Source: Dehalococcoidia bacterium (GTDB lineage: Bacteria; Chloroflexota; Dehalococcoidia; Lucifugimonadales; UBA3495). From it: a stretch of 9,074 bases of DNA. The stretch lies in the NCBI GenBank assembly GCA_022823105.1, contig JAJDXU010000346.1, positions 1 through 9,074 of the forward strand, in the 5' to 3' direction. The notes beneath the pieces are model-generated. The model saw only the letters and a list, made by a program, of their open reading frames with translations. It ran no database searches and was not told where the DNA came from. Positions 6,519 to 9,074 of this stretch are shown here, piece after piece (within the stretch, counting starts at the first letter, position 1; the number at the start of each line of letters is the position of its first letter). Both the position numbers and the translations under genes were made by a program.

Positions 6519-6857
6519 CTATTGCCGTGTTGTGGCAACGCGCGAGGGTGAGTGGATCAACCGATTGGTACGGTTGGTTGGTTCATCATACTTGCCAGCG
6601 ATGTACCGAGTGATATGCGTGCAGGTACGACAACGCGCTGAATCGCGATCCGAAACATACACCGTAGAACCTATCATGGGCGACGAGCTTCGATTACCCT
6701 TCCGAGGGAAAAGCATAAATCGTGCATGAGCGCGCCAAACACTACTGTAAATCGTCTTACGATTCGGAGCATACGACGCGAAGTGCAGATTTAGGACGGA
6801 AATGATGGGCAATACTGCGATGCACAACCCGGCAAGGAGCGCGGTGAGAGGGCTCAT
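6519..6857 (-). CDS. Doubtful 112-aa ORF with one membrane helix
   Basis: A minus-strand ORF convergent to the 838-aa gene, ending four bases from its stop codon. The ATG at 6857 gives MSPLTALLAGLCIAVLPIIS, a credible membrane helix, followed by a basic, Ser/Arg-rich tail with a Cys-x2-Cys pair (RCRTCTHITRYIAG). The frame is open up to an ATG at 6959, but that extension reads through a palindromic repeat (6917-6933) and is unlikely to be protein. The Shine-Dalgarno sequence is poor, codon bias is weak and I recognise no family. It could be a small membrane protein, a remnant or chance. Confidence 0.2.
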   Translation of the reverse strand: MSPLTALLAGLCIAVLPIISVLNLHFASYAPNRKTIYSSVWRAHARFMLFPRKGNRSSSPMIGSTVYVSDRDSARCRTCTHITRYIAGKYDEPTNRTNRLIHSPSRVATTRQ

Positions 6858-6916
6858 GCCCTCAAGTCGGCTCCCGGCGCCTGACAGCGTCAGGGCGTGC
6901 TCACAAACTTCACCAT

Positions 6917-6933
6917 TTCCGCTCTCGCGGGAA
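6917..6933. repeat. Short palindromic element (TTCCGC-TCTC-GCGGGAA)
   Basis: TTCCGC and GCGGGAA flank a TCTC loop. In the reverse direction it reads ATTCCCGCGAGAGCGGAAAT, resembling the dispersed ATTCCCGCGAAAGCGGGAAT-type repeats that are scattered through many bacterial genomes and often mis-translated as SRESGN. One copy only is present in this window. Confidence 0.4.
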
Positions 6934-7123
6934 TCCGGCGAATACAAAATGAGGCCCAATCTCTGCCGGCAGTGCCCTCCCGGTTTCCTGCGAAATCAGG
7001 AACGACGGTTAGTTCTCAGCTTGCAAACACGCTCTGGAGGAAGCCGAGCAACGGCTGACGACGGAACCGGTCCACGATGGGGCCCAACATGGGAAAGAAC
7101 GACGACTGGAAGAGGAATACGAT

Positions 7124-8602
7124 ATGCAAACATTCGATTTACTGTGGCAATCCCGCACCAAGGTCTTGGCCCTGGCCGCCTGCCTGCTGGCCCTGGCTTT
7201 CGTCTCGGCGGCGTGCAGCGGCGCCGTGGACGTCCGTTTCACGCCGTCCGGCGTCGAGGTCGAGCAGGCCGACGGCAGCAAGGCCTATACCCCCTACGAC
7301 AACATCAAGTCGGTCTCCGGCTACGAGCACATCCCGGACCGGCTGGCGCCCAACCTGGTGCCCACCGCCACGCCGATCCCGCCCGTGCTGCCGCCGTCCG
7401 AATACTCGCTAACCGTCCATCAGCCAACGTTGAACGGCGTAGCCCACGGCTCGATCAGCCCCGGCCCCGGAACACATTCCTACCTGGCTGGATCGCTCGC
7501 CAGCATCACGGCATACCCCCGCCAAGGCTACCGCGTCGGTTCCTGGGGGCTCGACTGCCAAGGAGCGGCCGGCAACACCTGTACGGTGACGATGAACGGC
7601 GACAAGGCCGCCAACGCCAACATCGTGCGCGACCACTCGGTGGACGTCCAGACCTACACGGTCACCGCGCAGGCATCCGCCAATGGACGGATTGAACCGG
7701 CGACCCAAACGGTCGAGGAACTTTCGACCGTCACGTTGACGGCTATCCCCAACTCCGGCTACGGAGCCGGCGCCTGGGGCGGCGGATGCAGCGGCCAGTA
7801 CGGGGAAACCTGCACCCTGCACGTGAACGGCAACAAGACCGTCAGCGTGAGCTTCGACCAGTTGCCTGCCTTGCAGTGGCACGAGACCACGGGAACCCTC
7901 GAAGACGTGAACGGCCGGCCTACCTACAACTGGACGGTGGCCTGCCCCAGCAACGACCCGAACAACAAGCGGGCAGCAGCCGGAACCGTCATCGGGCGCG
8001 TGGAAGCGCGTGATCCCGACGGGCGGGTAACTCCGACGTATGACCTCAGCGGCGGCACGAAGAACGGCGCGGACATCAACGCGACCACCGGCGTAATCAC
8101 CCTCGACCGCGAATTCGACTGCGGCAGCCGTCCGTTCCACAATGGTGGCACCGCCTACGCGGCGACAACCGACGGACGGACGTCAGTCGCCGGCTTCGAC
8201 TTCCGCATCGGCCCGTACACCGGTCCCGAGGACACCACGGCTGACCCCAACAACGCCGCGCCGACATTCGGCGGTGTTGGCTACAACGCCGATGCCGGTC
8301 GGTACGAATTCACCGTGACGGAAGGCACCGTGAACGTCGGGACCATCACCGCCACCGACGCGGACGCCAGCGACTCCATCACGAACTACGTGAAGACCGG
8401 CTCCGACGGCCCGGACTTCGAGCTGCTGAGGTCGAACAACGTCAAGACGGGTGAGTTCAGGTTCCGTGTGACGCCGGACTTCGACAACCCGCACGACGCC
8501 AACGGCGACAACGAGTACTGGTTCGAGATCAAGGCCTACAGCGGCACCGGTTCCCGTGCCCTCACGGCGACCGTGACCGTGAAGGTGACCGTCACGCAGT
8601 AG
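7124..8602 (+). CDS. Lipoprotein with two B-repeat-like domains and C-terminal cadherin-like module
   Basis: A 492-aa predicted lipoprotein. A signal peptide (residues 1-30, core KVLALAACLLALAFVSAA) ends at lipobox VSAAC with lipidated Cys31. A short mature head (VDVRFTPSGVEVEQADG) and a Pro-rich linker (about 75-92) follow. Two divergent bacterial repeat domains of the Flg_new_2/InlB B-repeat type occupy about 93-170 and 176-245, each with the G-x-[I/V]-x-P, TAxPxxGYxxxxW and Cys-Cys features (145/153, 222/230). A degenerate cadherin-like region (about 265-365) precedes a C-terminal cadherin-like module (377-492) that shares its motif order with the 838-aa protein (TNYVK, TGEF, DNPHDANGDN). 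The start has AGAGGA seven bases upstream. An intrinsic terminator follows directly. It is most likely a surface-exposed binding or scaffold protein, perhaps acting with the upstream pair. No enzyme motif is seen. Confidence 0.87.
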   Translation: MQTFDLLWQSRTKVLALAACLLALAFVSAACSGAVDVRFTPSGVEVEQADGSKAYTPYDNIKSVSGYEHIPDRLAPNLVPTATPIPPVLPPSEYSLTVHQPTLNGVAHGSISPGPGTHSYLAGSLASITAYPRQGYRVGSWGLDCQGAAGNTCTVTMNGDKAANANIVRDHSVDVQTYTVTAQASANGRIEPATQTVEELSTVTLTAIPNSGYGAGAWGGGCSGQYGETCTLHVNGNKTVSVSFDQLPALQWHETTGTLEDVNGRPTYNWTVACPSNDPNNKRAAAGTVIGRVEARDPDGRVTPTYDLSGGTKNGADINATTGVITLDREFDCGSRPFHNGGTAYAATTDGRTSVAGFDFRIGPYTGPEDTTADPNNAAPTFGGVGYNADAGRYEFTVTEGTVNVGTITATDADASDSITNYVKTGSDGPDFELLRSNNVKTGEFRFRVTPDFDNPHDANGDNEYWFEIKAYSGTGSRALTATVTVKVTVTQ

Positions 8603-8624
8603 GCGGCGAACATCGCCACCGACG

Positions 8625-8653
8625 AAGGCCCTGGGGAACCGGGGCCTTTTCTT
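8625..8653 (+). terminator. Intrinsic terminator after the 492-aa lipoprotein gene
   Basis: AAGGCCC (8625-8631) pairs with GGGCCTT (8642-8648) across a 10-base loop, and the 3' arm runs into TTTTCTT. It lies 22 bases after the TAG and is a typical Rho-independent terminator. Confidence 0.85.
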
Positions 8654-8695
8654 GCATACACTACGATGACGCCGCCGACGAAGGAATCAACGACG

Positions 8696-8920
8696 ATGTC
8701 CGAAAAACAGCCTCAAACGCCACGGCAACGGTTCATAGCCGACTTGCGCCGGAAGGGAGTATCCAGAAGCAAGGTCGAGCACCGGTGGACGGTCGCCAAG
8801 GCCAATGCCGAGCGTTTGGCCAACGCCACAGGACATTGGACAAATCACGTGAGCGAAGCTGAACTGCGAGATGCAGCCGCCTACGCCACCCTACACCAAA
8901 CCAGACTACGAGACCTCTAG
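8696..8920 (+). CDS. 74-aa basic helical hypothetical protein
   Basis: A small, soluble, mostly helical protein rich in Arg, Lys and Ala (RQRFIADLRRKGVSRSKVEH, then a second helix around AKANAERLANA and a third ending in ATLHQTRLRDL). I do not recognise the family. The basic N-terminal half could bind nucleic acid, but no definite HTH is visible. I chose the ATG at 8696 over the one at 8666 because GAAGGA lies about ten bases upstream and the extra residues (TPPTKESTT) are low-complexity. The gene sits between two terminators, so it is a single-gene transcription unit whose promoter must overlap or lie close to the upstream terminator. Confidence 0.65.
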   Translation: MSEKQPQTPRQRFIADLRRKGVSRSKVEHRWTVAKANAERLANATGHWTNHVSEAELRDAAAYATLHQTRLRDL

Positions 8921-8928
8921 GATAAGCA

Positions 8929-8954
8929 AACGGCCCCGAGATCTCGGGGCCGTT
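8929..8954. terminator. 26-bp perfect palindrome, probable bidirectional terminator
   Basis: AACGGCCCCGAG (8929-8940) and its exact reverse complement meet around an AT centre, eight bases after the stop of the 74-aa gene. Another four pairs (GCAA/TTGC) extend it past a single-base bulge. It lies between two convergent genes and is flanked by A-rich sequence on the left and T-rich sequence on the right, so it probably ends both transcripts. Confidence 0.8.
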
Positions 8955-8988
8955 GCGTTTACCAGCCCTCGAACCGGCAATCAATCCG

Positions 8989-9074
8989 CTAGTCGGCCTT
9001 CGGCAATTCCTCGAAAACTTCGGCCTCGTAATGCCAGACGCTGCCCGGCTCATTGGCCCTACGTGAAGTCTGCG
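8989..9074 (-). CDS. C-terminal end of an unknown protein, cut by right edge
   Basis: One minus-strand frame stays open from the right edge to a TAG at 8989-8991 and encodes a protein-like acidic tail, SRRANEPGSVWHYEAEVFEE followed by LPKAD. The competing minus frame that starts at 9053 is a long shadow across the palindrome and the 74-aa gene. The fragment is 27 residues, too short for family assignment. Its position just beyond the shared palindromic terminator supports a convergent gene. Confidence 0.5.
   Translation of the reverse strand, partial: QTSRRANEPGSVWHYEAEVFEELPKAD

Larger units (their letters stand above)
6516..7123. other. 608-bp spacer between two surface-protein genes
   Basis: The base composition is more mixed and less codon-periodic than in the flanking genes. 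Short inverted repeats are visible: TTGCC/GGCAA at 6522-6538 just after the stop codon (a weak terminator candidate without a T run), CAACCG/CGGTTG at 6558-6576, CCTGAC/GTCAGG at 6880-6894, and the element at 6917-6933. A weak minus-strand ORF spans 6519-6857. I see no tRNA and no convincing promoter. The 492-aa gene is therefore probably transcribed separately from a promoter in this spacer that I cannot place. Confidence 0.55.

Noticed and set aside
6802..7695. 297-aa plus-strand ORF
   Set aside because: It overlaps the start of the 492-aa lipoprotein in another frame, is Arg/Pro-rich and reads through the palindromic repeat; there is no domain or usable start.
7409..8140. 243-aa minus-strand ORF
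   Set aside because: It is an antisense shadow of the B-repeat domains.
8733..9053. 106-aa minus-strand ORF
   Set aside because: It crosses the 26-bp terminator palindrome and most of the 74-aa gene; a different minus frame at 8989-9074 looks more protein-like.

Overview
The window reads as a high-GC bacterial chromosome segment, accessory in character. No rRNA, tRNA or core housekeeping gene is present, so taxonomy rests on weak evidence. The long lipoproteins, and the FN3 and cadherin-like modules with G-x-W and Cys-x4-Cys signatures, resemble surface proteins I associate with Chloroflexota (SAR202/Dehalococcoidia-like or sponge-associated lineages). This placement is an inference, not a demonstration.

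Layout, left to right. (1) 1-1271, minus strand: a decayed ISNCY-type transposase with two single-base frameshifts that runs off the left edge. A terminal-repeat-like motif lies just upstream of its start (about 1275-1325). (2) 1403-2314, plus strand: a tight cluster of a 98-aa unknown protein, a 161-aa HEPN-domain protein (UPF0332-like) one base downstream, and a 39-aa highly charged ORF ending in a sliding-clamp-like peptide. It looks like a small toxin/defence-type module. (3) 2315-3003: a mostly non-coding stretch with a strong hairpin, an 18-bp perfect palindrome, a possible minus-strand ORF and a 9-bp inverted repeat. (4) 3004-6515: two genes 47 nt apart, probably one operon, encoding a proline-rich Cys-containing lipoprotein and an 838-aa exported protein with the order cadherin-like, five FN3, two cadherin-like. 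Its first and last cadherin-like modules are nearly identical at DNA level. (5) 6516-7123: a gap with short palindromes and a doubtful minus-strand membrane ORF. (6) 7124-8602: a 492-aa lipoprotein with two divergent B-repeat (Flg_new_2-like) domains and a C-terminal module homologous to the cadherin-like modules of the 838-aa protein; a clear intrinsic terminator follows. (7) 8696-8920: a 74-aa basic protein, then a 26-bp perfect palindrome that is probably a bidirectional terminator shared with a convergent minus-strand gene whose C-terminus enters from the right edge.

Two themes stand out. One is a surface/adhesion locus of three exported multidomain proteins that share modules and could form or contact a common extracellular structure. 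The other is a small HEPN module beside a dead insertion sequence, a usual setting for mobile defence or toxin-antitoxin genes. The most unexpected individual signals are the C-terminal QLTLF peptide on the 39-aa ORF and the recent duplication or gene conversion of the cadherin-like module.
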